Part shown: positions 1-11,482 of the stretch, piece by piece | Layout of the letters: each line of letters begins with the position of its first letter | How positions within the stretch are numbered: position 1 is the stretch's first letter | Assembly (NCBI GenBank): GCA_947311845.1 | Contig: CAMZMU010000063.1 | Location: forward strand, 120,980,135 to 121,044,134 | Source: Poa pratensis | Taxonomy: Eukaryota; Streptophyta; Magnoliopsida; Poales; Poaceae | DNA length: 64,000 nucleotides | Direction of reading: 5' to 3' | The notes under the pieces: generated by a model | What the model saw: the letters and a program-made list of their open reading frames with translations, nothing else | The model's database searches: none | Told to the model about the DNA's origin: nothing | Made by a program: the position numbers and the translations under genes

Positions 1-951
1 ATGACATGGCGTTTTGGCTCACTGGATCATCTAGTGTCATTGTGGGAATTTCATTTTAAAAACATTTTAAAATTTCAAACAATTATGAAATAAATTTCGA
101 GTGTACCTCAGAACATTTTATGTTGACACACAAAGTTTCACGAAAAAATAATGTTTTTTTGTTTTCTGTAGAAAAAAGACAAATTCGGTGCTCAAAAATG
201 GCTTTTTACTAGACATGTTTTTGTCTTTTTTACACAGGGCACAAAAAATGTCTTTTTTTTTACAAAATTTTGTGTGCCTTCATACAATGTCTATATGAAC
301 ACCCGATTTTTTTCGTAATTTTTGACATTTCAAAATATGTTTTTACATAATAGGAGCATCTAGTCCCACAAACCGAAATGGATTTCCGATACTCCCTCCC
401 CTTCTGTGTGCCGCTCTCTCGTCCTAATCCCACTTTGTTCCTCGTTACAGACACCCAACGGGGAACCGCGCGAAGGAGAAAAAGACACTTAGCAAAACCA
501 TAACTCATGAAGTAGAAGGTCATACTTGGCGAGACGATGGTGCACGGGTCACGAAGTAGAAGGTCATATTTGGCGAGAAGATGGTGCACAGGTCGGCCTT
601 TTTTTTATAATTTCGGCAATATTTCCTCTCATTCTTCTCTTTTCTTTTTCTGCTCTATCTAGGTTTTTCTCTCCCCACTGATATATCCCTTTTCAGCCCA
701 AGTCGCCTCTAATGTTTTCTTGACAGAAAAGTTGACTCATTTAGGTAGATTTTTATTAATATAATATGTTATAACATATAATATGATTCGTGAAATAATG
801 GATGGCCAGGATTTTTCTTTTTCTTCCTACTATTGTGCCAACTAGTTTGTTATAATTTTTTGAGATGGCAATATATGAGCAGCAGCTGGCAAAAAGCAAG
901 TTTTTTTTTGTGGTTGTTGGTACATATATAGTTTAATGATTGTGTGTATTA
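1..951. other. AT-rich intergenic sequence, no gene recognised
   Basis: No open frame with coding character or recognisable domain was seen on either strand. The stretch is AT-rich with long T runs (about 240-260 and 900-910). A short direct repeat built on a 'gtagaaggtcat' core occurs near 511 and 556. The longest frame here (minus, 260-589) has a composition typical of chance frames. Confidence 0.6.
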
Positions 952-1218
952 CTACCTCTATTCCAAAAAGGAAGGTGTGTAATTTTTTCTTAAAGTCAAA
1001 CAGCATAATGTTTGACCAACTTTATGATTTTTTTATCAACATCTATCTATAATAGAAAATCAATATCATTAGATATATGATGCACTATACTTTCATATTA
1101 TGTCTATCTGGTCTTGTAATATTCATGGTTTATTCTGTAAGTTTGGTTAAGATTTACCTCGCTTGACTTTAGAAAAAATTTATACGCCTTTTTTTGTTTT
1201 TTTTTGTAACAGAGGTAG
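952..1218. mobile_element. Stowaway-like MITE (diverged)
   Basis: The ends read CTACCTCTATTCC on the left and, inverted, CTACCTCTGTTAC on the right, flanked by TA on both sides (950-951 and 1219-1220). This is a decayed version of the CTCCCTCC-type Stowaway terminus. The internal sequence is AT-rich and non-coding. It lies upstream of the first dioxygenase gene. Confidence 0.7.
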
Positions 1219-1450
1219 TAGGTTGATCGGTTGGCCGTTCTGTCTTGTTTGACCACGCCGGCCTGAGGGTGGTGCAGACCAATTCCCAGTTCTCATCCAT
1301 GCCTATACCACCAACCGCGCGCTGACCAGCGAGCAGCCGATGAGAAGATAAGTCTCCACGTGATGACGATCACGGGCGGCTTCTTCGCAGATCAGGCGTG
1401 GTTGAAATTGAATAATCATCTGCGTGCCGCGCGTGTTTGTGCCTGATGAC

Positions 1451-1460
1451 TTATAAAAAG
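1451..1460 (+). promoter_or_regulatory. Probable TATA box of the first dioxygenase gene
   Basis: TTATAAAAAG lies 116 bases before the ATG at 1576, a usual distance for a plant promoter with a short leader. Transcription would start near 1485. This is inferred from position and motif only. Confidence 0.5.
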
Positions 1461-1575
1461 CCAACCGCGCCCAGGATGATCGATGTGCAGCATTCAAGAG
1501 ACTACTGCCTAGCTTCAGAGTGGACACGCAGGCTGTGCAAAGCTCTCCGGCGTCGTCCAGGAAGAACATTTAGAG

Positions 1576-4549
1576 ATGGGCCATGCGAGCGCAGCCCTCC
1601 CCGTGATTGACCTCGCGTCCCCGGACATCGGCGCCACCACCAAATCCATCCGGCAGGTACGCAGCATCTCCGGCGAGATCGATCGATAAGCATCTCCGGC
1701 TTTCCTACTTGATCCATTATATATACACTTTCTCCTTCCTTAACGTGTTAATTTCATTACCCTGCATGCATGCATGCAGGCGCTCGTGGATTACGGCTTC
1801 TTCTACGTGATCAACCACGGGATCGACGACGCCCTGATGAAGGGCCTCTACGCGGAGAGCAAGAAGTTCTTCGAGCAGCCAATGGAGGAGAAGATGGCGC
1901 TGCAGAAGAACAGCAGCCACAGAGGCTACATTCCGCCCGACTTTGAAGGCTTCGAGGCTGACGCTGGTGGCAAGGGTGAGTATACATATAAACCAGCTGA
2001 TTTAACCATCTTTTGTTTTGTTATTTTCTTTGTTATGTTAGTTACGATTAATTTGTGCATATAGGGGACCTATTGGAGTGTTTCCACGTTGGGTCTGGGG
2101 TAGACAGCGATTCGAAGAATGATGTGAATCAGTGGCCGCCTGCAGGTACTAATTAGTTTATTACCCGGCCCACATTAAATATGATTTCATCAATAACATG
2201 AGTACGCGTACGTTTCTCAGAACGCTTTCCATCTTGGAAGGAGACAGTGAAGTCGTACTATGAATGTGCAATGTAAGTTTTTTGTTCTTCTCCCTCTTTT
2301 CTGAATTATCAAATATTTATTGTTGTTCTCATATGTTGTCCTTGTATACTGTGTTTTCCTGCTAACCAGGGGAACTAGCAAAGGGATATTGTCCCTAATT
2401 GCTTTGAGTTTGGACCTTGACGCTGAATTCTTTAAGCCAGATGGCTCCGAAACAATTCTTCGACCAATTCATTACTCAGGTAATTTATTAGATGTATGTT
2501 AGCCGTTCATATCATGAAAGTACCGTCATATCCAGATGAAATTTTAGTTTCTCTACACCTTCCTAGCAACTGGTTATGTTTATATATTTGGTCAATTCAC
2601 TACAGGTCGGGCAATTGAATCTAAACATGGAAGTGATCATGGTGCAAACGCTCACACGGATTATGGAATGTTAACTCTTCTTTCAACAGATGGCACCCCT
2701 GGCCTGCAGGTGTGTGCACATAATACATCAGCTCTAGTTTCTTTATCATTTTAGCTAATCACACAACCATGCACACAAGCACGCACTATGTTTGTGTAGT
2801 TGGCATCTATATATATATTCTAGCTAGATTCTTACTCTATTATGAATGTACAGATATGCAGGGACAAGGATGCCCGTCCGCAGCTCTGGGAAGATGTTCA
2901 TCACATTGATGGGTAAATACTTCTTTTATGTGCTAATAAATTCCTTATAGAGTCAGGAGCCCTTCATGGGGTCAATCTATTGGAAAAATTATAAGTACAT
3001 ATTTAATCATCGTTGTTCATTATATTAACTCTTTGGGTTGTGTCTTCCCATGCTCCTTAGATTATTTTTTTCACCTTACATATTCCAACGTACTGATGTA
3101 CTTGCAGGGCACTTGTTGTGAACATTGGCGATTTGCTAGAAAGGTGGACAAATAATGTTTATAGGTACACTCTCTCTAAACATTGTTGGTCCTGAAGAAC
3201 TCATCTATCATGGACATGGAGTGCATCTTTCAGAAACATTGAATGAATAAATATGATTAAAAAACATAATGCTGTCCAATAAAATGATTTGGTGGCTAAC
3301 ATCGTGATCATGTTTGAGTCATGTCTTTCGATTAAAATATGTATGTGAATTTTGACATTTATGCATTTTTTCAACTTGTAGGTCTACCCTGCATCGTGTT
3401 TTGATGGTTGGCAAAGAGCGGTATTCAGTGAGTATACTAACTAATTGCTAAATTCAGGATGTCTGCGTTCAACAGTTTCAATATAGTTTAGCTCTTGGAT
3501 TTCTTTTAAAATCATCTAAAAATTGGATTTGTCGGCACTTCAATTTTTTTTTGTCAAACTATACACACAGTCATATCTGAATGCACATTATTATATATAA
3601 AATAAATTACATAACTACACTTGTTGACATTAATATGATCAGCCTAGTGAAGCTACCAACCTTGCATGCATGCCTCTAGTCATGGGGTCAAGTCCTCGTG
3701 TTTGCATTTATTTTAAACTCGACGTTCATAATTTCTTAGTTGAAATTTAGGAAAAACAGCTTGTATCAGTAAACTACGATAAAAATTCAAATCCAATGGC
3801 CAAAACCATCATTTAGTAGACACTAGATTTCTGGTGATTTATACAGTTATCCATAATCTTGCCGCATATAAAAAAATCAATATGGCACCTCCTTTAATAG
3901 AATATACTCCCTCCGTTCCAAAATATAAGGCGCGCTATTTTTATGCTGGTCTTCGTTGCTCAACTTTGACCGTTAATACATAATAAATTATGTGGATCGA
4001 GAATATATAAAGGGTACCGTTAGATTCGTCTTGCAAAATTCTTTCATTTCCTATATTTTTATATTAATTTTGTGGTCAAATTATAAGTACAAATTATGGT
4101 CAAAGTTGGACGTCGTTGACCAGCGAAATTAAAGGGCGCCTTGTATTTTGGGATGGAGGGAGTATATACACACAACTTACACAGCACTATACAGAAACAA
4201 CCATCGACAACCTTGGAGGAGAGCACTTACAACTTTAAAACTTAATGACTGATGATACATAAATGGATTCATCAACTGTAAATATATTTTATACAAGTTT
4301 CTTTCATGGATCAGGTGGCTTTCTTTGTTTGGCCAACCCCAGATATGATGGTTACATGCATAGAAAGTTGTTGCAGCGAAGCAAATCCACCAAGGTCCTC
4401 TTCTAATAATATCTGAATATTTCAAAAAAAATTCCGTCCTATTATTGTATCTCATGCTTTTGAAAATTGGACACCTTTTCAGATACCCACCTATTAGGAG
4501 TGACGAATACTTGGAGCAGAGATTAACTTCCACATACAAATACAAATAG
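1576..4549 (+). CDS. 2-oxoglutarate/Fe(II)-dependent dioxygenase (isopenicillin N synthase-like), 11 exons
   Basis: Eleven exons join in frame to 310 codons plus TAG: 1576-1656, 1780-1975, 2065-2145, 2221-2272, 2370-2479, 2606-2709, 2854-2912, 3108-3164, 3382-3427, 4315-4394 and 4483-4549. All introns are GT-AG. The N-terminal DIOX_N-type region includes YGFFYVINHG. The C-terminal jelly-roll has the iron ligands H190 and D192 (HTDYG) and H251 (TLHRV). R260-Y-S262 is the expected 2-oxoglutarate-binding RxS. The family couples oxidation of a small molecule to decarboxylation of 2-oxoglutarate in the cytosol. The sequence resembles the plant group containing Arabidopsis DIN11. The substrate cannot be told. 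Intron 9 (3428-4314) is long because it holds a Stowaway MITE. No frameshift or stop was seen, so the gene looks intact. An ATG at 1774 opens a longer chance frame but would skip exon 1. Confidence 0.9.
3907..4162. mobile_element. Stowaway MITE in intron 9 of the dioxygenase gene
   Basis: The termini CTCCCTCCGTTCC and the inverted CTCCCTCCATCCC are flanked by TA on each side (3905-3906, 4163-4164). The inverted repeats extend inward through 'aaaatataaggcgc'. The element lies inside an intron and should be removed by splicing. Confidence 0.9.
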
Positions 4550-4987
4550 ACTACTCTATCGTGGTCATTCCTGGCTGTCAAGTTGGTTTTATCAGAAGTT
4601 GCCAAAAGCTTTCTGTTGATGCAGTCAAGTACCATAGTTGATGAATTATGGAGTGTAATCTCTATACTTTTGTATTGGCTTAAATTGAGAGTTTCCTACT
4701 AAATTGGGTGTGATGTTGTCTGATCTATAAGGACAATTTGGAATATGAGGTAGCTAGTATCGGCTATACAATATAGTATATTGTTTGCCTACAATACTCA
4801 TATGTTGTAACAAATACAGTCAGTTGTGCCTCCCTCCTTATTGTGTACGTATGTCGGGAGGATTTACGGCTCCGTAATATTTCCTGGCCTCGCGCAGGAA
4901 TTTTCGCAGGACCTTCCAACGTCCGTAAATGTTACGCCGGTATTGCCTAAAATACTGTGAATCCAAGCGAGGCCTTAGGGAAAAGCA
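4550..4987. other. Spacer between dioxygenase and first pectinesterase copy
   Basis: This holds the probable 3' UTR of the dioxygenase gene and the decayed upstream region of pectinesterase copy 1. Around 4860-4935 a short inverted motif (TTTACGG ... CCGTAAA) suggests remains of a small transposon. No gene was seen. Confidence 0.5.
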
Positions 4988-7610
4988 ATGAAGCCGCGTG
5001 CGGCCATCGTTTTAGGCTTTTAGCCGTGCACCTGCTGCTGCTCCTGCTGCCGTCAGCGTGGAGCTTTGGATTGGCGCTGGCACCGGCGCCGGCCGTGTCC
5101 AGCACCATCACCGTGGACCAGCAGGGAGGCGGGGACTTCACGTGCGTGCAGTCGGCGGTGAACTTCGTGCCGGACGATAACCGCGAGTGGATCAGGATCC
5201 ACACGTTAAGAGTGGCAGCTGCAACTACATACCCATGATCGGAAGACATGATGTCTCCTCTGCTCTGTTTATATCATCACTAGTACAGAAAAGCTATTCT
5301 GTGGCGCACCATTTTGCTATTCTGTGGCGCATGGGTGGTGCGCCACAGAATAGTCGCCACTAAATAAGCTATTCTGTGGCGCACCACCTAGTGCGCCACA
5401 GAATAAGCTATTCTGTGGCGCACCCGGCTGGGTGCGCCACAGAATAGCTTATTCTGTGGCGCACCCTACCCCGTGCGCCACAGAATTGTTTTTTTGAATT
5501 TCAAAAAAATGGCGGCCAGATCTAGATCTGGATTCCCAAAAAATTCAAAAAAATTCAAAATTTTTGGAAAAAATCACAAAAATCAGAAAATGATATAATT
5601 TGGAAATTCCAATGTATTTGAATTTTTTGAACATTTTGAACACTCGAAGTCAATCTCAAATGTTGACTTCCTGCTAGGTCACCCATCCTTAGAGTGCTCC
5701 CACCCCAGCACGCTTAACTTCTAAATTCTATTCACATCACCTACCCACCTGCTACTCAAGTTCTTATTGATAATTCTATCGTATCAACCCTTTTAACCCT
5801 TCTCTACGTGTATACATGTGAGTGTAGTTTATGTATATAGTTGGGTTGTCAAAAATTCAAAAAATTCAAAAACTTCAAAAGTTTTAACAGGATGTTAAAA
5901 AAATCCAAAAAAGTTCAAAAAATTTCAAAAAAGTCAAAAAAGTTCAAAAAATTCAAAAAATCCCAAAAAATTCAAAAAAATCAGAAAACTTCAAAAAACC
6001 CAAAAACTCAGCAAATCCAAAAAAATTGAAATTTTTTATTTTTTTATTTTTTTTTGATTTTGTAGGAAAAAAACTTCATTTTGAAATAACTTTTTTTCCC
6101 TTTGGAATTTGGGGTTGGCTTCCTTTTCTTCTCTAGTTTTTTTTGATATATTAAACGCATTTTTTCAACGTCGTATGCAAAAGTTGTGGCCGTTTTACGT
6201 TTTTTTTCTGGATTTTGCAGAAAAGGTCAAATTTCATATTTCAAAATTTCTAGACGAACTAGACAGTAACACCTAACCACATCTCGAAGGATTTTATTTT
6301 TGAATTTTTTATCATTTTCTTTGAGCGATTTCAAAACTGAAAAGGCGATCCACGGGGGGTGTTTGTTTGGAGGGGTGCGTGAGAGGTAAAAAAATTCAAA
6401 AACTATTCTGTGGCGCACCAGCCACATGCGCCACAGAATAGCACTATTCTGTGGCGCACCAGCTTCCATGCGCCACAGAATAGCACTATTCTGTGGCGCA
6501 CCAGCTTCCATGCGCCACAGAATAGCACTATTCTGTGGCGCACCAGCTTAGGTGCGCCACAGAATAGCAAATTCTGTGGCGCACCAGTTCCGGTGCGCCA
6601 CAGAATAGCCTTATTCTGTGGCGCACCAGTTTTGGGTGCGCCACAGAAGCTTATTCGGTGGCGCACGGCCACATGGTGCGCCACAGAATAAGGATCCATA
6701 GAATTGGGTTTTCCTACTAGTGCATGTCGCAACACAAGCTTAAATTGCACGATCGGGTACGTAAAACTCCTCGTACGTGAAAACTTGTGATGCGTGCTGA
6801 CGATCCTGGATAGCAACAAACGTAGAAGTCGTTAATTTCCAAAGTTTGTGCTTATGACCTGCTACAACCAATCAATCCACGTCAGGCCTCCATTTGGCGG
6901 TGCGGTGCCGTTTTGACATCAACCTATTTATTCCTTCTTTGTACAAGTTGGCACCACATATTTCCTGCATAGTAGAGTTGGTACAAATTGACAGGCAGTT
7001 ACAAAGTATACCACAGTTTAACAATAGTCAGCACAGCTATATACCCCAAATTGACAAAGTCGATAGATAATTTTGTAATGGTAGAATAGAGACAACTGGC
7101 TTTGATGTTTCTTTATAATTTCAACGGCATTTCCAATTCTAACCCGGTCATTATTGGATACACCCCACAATTGTCTTTTCTTGAGTTATGTTTTGTTTGG
7201 TAGTGTGCAACTTTTAGGCGGCCGAGAATTCTGGTACAAACGTCGGTTGTGCTAAATCTAAGTTTAGATGGTTCCTAACGATATACGCTGAGCAAATTTG
7301 TTGGTACTTGGACGTGGTTGTCGTAAAAGGTGACCATCCCAAAGAAGAAAGGCTTCGTCCTGCTTGAAGGGGACGGCCTCCGGGAACACGGACATCAACT
7401 TGGACAACCACGCCAACAGTAACATCGATGACCTGAGAGCGCCACCTTTACCATCCTCGCTGACGACTTCGTGGCCAAGGAACATCTCCTTCAAGAACAC
7501 GTACAATGCGGTCGACAAGAGCAGGGCGGACCAGGCGTTCGCAGCGCCGTTGGGAGGCGACCGGAGCGTGTTCCACGGCTTCAAGGGCACACTCGGCGAC
7601 CTTGCAGGCC
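4988..7610 (+). pseudogene. Pectin methylesterase copy 1, remnant
   Basis: The exon 1 remnant starts at the ATG at 4988, which aligns with the start of copy 2, but the frame shifts within the first codons. The downstream frame still reads STITVDQQGGGDF and NFVPDDNREWIRIH, as in copies 2 and 3. The donor region near 5216 is lost. The intron is homologous to intron 1 of copy 2 but is split by a CACTA element at 5278-6722. The exon 2 remnant runs from about 7325 to 7610. Its acceptor AG is changed, internal blocks present in copy 2 are deleted, and frameshifts occur. Homology stops abruptly at 7610, before the catalytic DFIFG and LGRxW motifs. It cannot encode a working enzyme. Confidence 0.9.
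5278..6722. mobile_element. Non-autonomous CACTA (En/Spm) transposon with subterminal repeats
   Basis: The left end is CACTAGTACAGAAAAG and the right end, inverted, is CACTAGTAGGAAAAC. The 3-bp target duplication CAT lies at 5275-5277 and 6723-6725. Both ends carry arrays of a short motif in both orientations, core CTATTCTGTGGCGCAC, at about 5293-5487 and 6402-6690. These are the subterminal repeats expected for transposase binding. The 1.4-kb interior is AT-rich, with many TTCAAAAA units (about 5845-6030), and has no transposase frame. It must have depended on a transposase made elsewhere. Confidence 0.93.
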
Positions 7611-8354
7611 ATAGTTTTTCCATGCACAAATTCCCAACAACATATAGGTACTTAAAAGAGATTTGGGCAATTCGAGAACTTCTCGTTGATGACAAATATA
7701 CAAAATTAAGATGATTTTTTAAACTGGTTGTGCAAAGATATGAAGGTAAAGTTAGATAAATATTGGGATCAACCTAACAAAATTCTTCTTGTTGCATCCT
7801 TATTGACGTTTTTGATAGCGCGGCCACACCTGGCCACCCTATAAAATCTACTCCCCCTCTGGAAAAAGGTAAGACCCTCTAAAAATACATGCCCTTCATC
7901 CCTGAGCTTATCGACACTCAGAACACTTGTTTGGCGTCGACACAGCTCCTCTAGCGTATGATACTCTGACGCTATCGATGATAAGTTGATACCACATCCG
8001 TTGGGCCACATGTCAGTGACCCCACACAACCAATTTTTGTGTGTAATCTCAAGCAACTTTTGTTGCAATGTCATATGTTTTTTGTGCAAGTTTCTTCTTT
8101 CTGATTTTGTTGCTTGATCATTTGCATCAATAAGGCTTTTGTTTTTGTGGTAATAGTCCCCATCTGATTGCTACCCTCTTCGAGTTCTCTTGCATAGCTC
8201 AATTATTTTTGAGTTTTTCATTTGTTACATATATTTAGTAGTAGATACTATATATTGTGTTTGTGATAATAGATCTATCATCCGTGTAACAACATAGGCT
8301 GCTTTATGCACCATCCCTTGGCGTGTTCGGGAAGGCGACATAACCCGCATATAA
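7611..8354. other. Unassigned intergenic sequence after pectinesterase copy 1
   Basis: The sequence downstream of the 7610 breakpoint does not resemble pectinesterase intron or exon sequence from the other copies. A minus-strand frame at 7769-8089 (106 codons) has no domain I recognise and may be chance or transposon debris. No other feature was seen. Confidence 0.4.
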
Positions 8355-8900
8355 GCATCCTCCTCCCCTCCCTTCTCATTCACTTCTCCCCTCGCTCCTT
8401 GTCCTCATGATCCACCGCCATCACATCATTTTTTCTTCTCGACAAATCTTCCTCCATTGCGGCCATTTGCTATCAACCTGCCATGTCGTCATTACACATC
8501 AATCGCCCCACCTCCTAGATCATCCACCATATATAGTCTCCCCTTGCAACTACCCACCTAGTGTAAGCCCTGGGCCGTCAGTGAACCTTACTCGGATTGA
8601 GCGGTGGAGCTCACTCTCATCCTCCAATAAAAACAATATCCTATACTAGGAAGGAGAAGGCACAACTATTTTGTCGAGCAACTTGGAGACATGGACCCTC
8701 ACAATCCTCCTCCCCTTCCTTCTACTGCAACCCACTTTCCCTCTGGCTCCTCGTCCTCTGATCCACCGGGTTGTCGTCCTATCAAATCTTCCTCCATTGC
8801 GATAATTTTCTATTGACCCGCCATGTCGTCATCATCGATCGACCGTTCTCCACAGCCCCACATACTGGATCATCCTGCATATGATATCCCCTTTCACCTG
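8355..8900. repeat. Diverged direct duplication, two units about 350 bp apart
   Basis: Unit 1 (about 8355-8550) and unit 2 (about 8700-8900) share a series of blocks in the same order: CATCCTCCTCCCC-like, TCCTCGTCCTC, ATCTTCCTCCATTGCG, GCCATGTCGTCAT and a GATCATCC...CATAT block. Neither unit has a clear coding frame. The pyrimidine-rich sequence could be old 5' leader material. Its origin is unknown. Confidence 0.65.
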
Positions 8901-9390
8901 GTGGCCGTCTTTACAAGCCATGTGGATCGTTACTCTCATTTTCCAACAACAACAACAGCAACAACGTCCTACCACCCATTTAGACAGGATCAGGAGTCGG
9001 GATACGTCAGGCATAGCAGAGAGAAGTGAGGGGAGCGAGATTCTGAAATGGAAACCGCATGAGATCAAACAGCACCATTTCGAGAAAAAAAATCAGATTA
9101 AACAGCAGTTTGAGGATCACAACGTCACATCTAACCAAAACGAGCAATCAGTCCATCCCTCGCAATGTTATTTGTACAATAATCAATGCCTACTAGATAT
9201 TCCCATACGGAAGAACAAAAACCTTCCAATGTTTGGCGTTTCAATTTAGGAAGAAAGTTAAGACGTCTATATATCCATCCAGACAGGCGTGTTTCTTTCT
9301 ACAAATATATTTTTTTTTGGAATACAATTAGCGTTTTCTTTCTAGAAAAAAAAAACCTTGGAAGACACGGCTATAGCTGACCGACTCAGG
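8901..9390. other. Spacer upstream of pectinesterase copy 2
   Basis: No gene was recognised. A (CAA)n-like tract lies near 8943-8965. A frame at 8881-9249 has no recognisable domain. Confidence 0.4.
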
Positions 9391-9402
9391 TCTATTTATA
9401 CG
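9391..9402 (+). promoter_or_regulatory. Probable TATA box of pectinesterase copy 2
   Basis: TCTATTTATACG lies about 50 bases before the ATG at 9447. The segment just before the ATG (GTAGGGAAAAGC) is shared with copy 1, showing that the promoter-proximal region was duplicated too. Confidence 0.5.
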
Positions 9403-9446
9403 ACCATCACCTAGATACGTACGCCGTAGGGAAAAGCTAGCTAGCG

Positions 9447-11482
9447 ATGGAGCCGCCGTGCTGCCGCCGTGTCGCCATCGTTTCCCTCGCCGTGCTCCTG
9501 CTGCTGCTCCGGCCGCCGTCGACGTGGAGCTTTGGATTGACGCCGGAGCCGGCGCCGGCGGTGTCAAGGACCATCACCGTCGACCGGCAGGGAGGCGGGG
9601 ACTTCAGGTCCGTGCAGTCGGCGGTGAACTTCGTGCCGGACGGCAACCGCGAGTGGATCAGGATCCACGTCAAGAGTGGCAGTATAGGTATGTATATACC
9701 GATGTGTCGTCTGTATATATCATGTTGCAACACAAGCTTAATTTGCACCTTAAGCTTAGTCAGATTGCCCAAGGATCTCCTAAGGATTTTGAAAAATAGC
9801 TTAATTTGCACGATTGAGTACATAAATCTCCGCTAAAACTTGTGGAGCTGACGCTCGTGGATTGGAACAAACGTACAAGTCGTTAATTTCCAAAGTTGTG
9901 CTTACGACTTGCAACAACCAATCAATCCACGTCAGAATCCCTTTGGCGGTGGGGTGGCGTTTCAACATCAACCTATTTATTCCTTCTTACAGAAGTTGGC
10001 ACCACATTTTTCCTGCGGAGTAGTAGAGTTAATACAAATTGATGGGGAGTAACCAAGTACCACAGTTTAGCAATAGTCAACACACCACAGCTACCACAAA
10101 TTGGCAAATTTAATTGATAGATAATTTTGTAACTGTAGACTACAGATAACTGGCTTGATTTTCCTTAAATTCTCAGCTGCCGCATTCCTGATACAGCCAT
10201 TGCATCTACACTAACAAATCAATTGTCTTTTCCTGAGATACGTTTTGTTTGGTATCGTGCAACTTTTAGGTGACCGATCGAGAATTCTAGTACAAACGTC
10301 GGTTGTGCAAAATCTAAGTTGAGCTGGTCCCTAACGATATACGCTGAGCAAATTTGTTGGTACTTGAACGTGGTTGTAGGGAAAAGGTCACCATCCCAAA
10401 GAAGAAAGGCTTCATCCTGCTTGAAGGGGACGGCTCCGGGAACACGGACATCAACTACGACGACCACGCCCACGGTGACATCGACGACCTGATGCGGAAC
10501 GGCGGCAACGCCAACACCTGGTCGGCGACCGCGGAGAGCGCCACCTTCACTGTCCTCGCGGACGATTTCGTGGCCAGGAACATCGCCTTCAAGAACATGT
10601 ACAACGCGATGGACAAGAGCAGGGCGGACCAGGCGCTGGCGGCGCTGGTCGGCGGCGACCGGAGCGCCTTCCATGGCTGCGCCTTCTACGGCTTCCAGGA
10701 CACGCTTGCCGATCTCGTCGGCCGGCACTACTTCCGCGACTGCCTCATCAAGGGCGGCATCGACTTCATCTTCGGCTACGGCCAGTCCATTTACGAGGGG
10801 TGCACCGTCGTCTCCAACCTGCCGTCGTGGTACGGCCGACGGACGGGTTCGTGACGGCTCACGGCAGAGTCCACGCCGGCAGCCCTGGCGGGTTTGTGTT
10901 CAAGGGCGGCGAGGTCCGGGGCTCCGGACGCCTGTACCTCGGCCGCGCGTGGAACCAGTATGCGACTGTCGTCTTCTACCGCGTGAAGATGACCGACGTC
11001 GTCGTCCCGCAGGGATGGGACGCATGGAACTCGACCCAAGACGTGTAAGTACCTCACGTCTAAGTTCTTGATGTCCGAACTAGTTTTTATGTTGGTGCGG
11101 AGACTTGATGTAATTGGTATCATCTTGATATTTATATATTTCCTTTATAAAAAAAGACAGGTAAGTACCTCACAACTATGATAAGTGCACCCTAAGAGAG
11201 TAGGTTTTAGAGTTATAGGATTTCTTCTATCTTTCATTGAATCTAAGCTGTACGAGATTTTTCTTACGTCTAAGTCAACCCACTGGCTGTTCTATGTTTT
11301 TCTAATGCACTTGTTTGTTTGCCAGGTCACATGTGACGTTTGCCGAAGTTGGTTGCAGTGGCCCAGGATCAGACACTGCCGGGAGAGTGGCATGGGAGAA
11401 GCACCTCAGCGAGGAAGAGGTGCAAAGATTCGTGGACATGAAGTTCATCGATCACGGTGGCTGGCTGTCCAATCTACCGTAG
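9447..11482 (+). pseudogene. Pectin methylesterase copy 2, frameshifted
   Basis: Exon 1 is 9447-9687, exon 2 10380-11044, exon 3 11326-11482 (TAG). Exon 1 encodes a signal peptide (hydrophobic LLLLLRPP run) and the pectinesterase N-terminus. Exon 2 carries DQALAAL, FQDTL and DFIFG. Against copy 3, exon 1 is one base short at its end, so the normal splice leaves the wrong phase. An alternative donor five bases downstream (after 9692) would restore it. A second 1-bp deletion near 10840 gives TGA at 10852-10854, before the LGRAW segment with the catalytic arginine, although the shifted frame still reads DGFVTAHGRV to the end. Exon 3 is well kept (VTFAEVGC, GRVAWEKHLS). The shared slips mean it probably does not give a full enzyme. 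Sequencing error at both sites is the alternative. Confidence 0.8.

Noticed and set aside
5841..6029. Lysine/phenylalanine-rich frame inside the CACTA element
   Set aside because: It is translation of TTCAAAAA repeats, with no ATG context or domain, within a non-autonomous transposon.
6403..6819. 138-codon frame with repeated APQNSAILWR-type peptides
   Set aside because: The repeats are the CACTA subterminal motif read as protein. Similar frames appear on both strands.
9458..9799. Second plus-strand frame over pectinesterase copy 2 exon 1
   Set aside because: It is out of frame with the signal peptide and the conserved pectinesterase residues.
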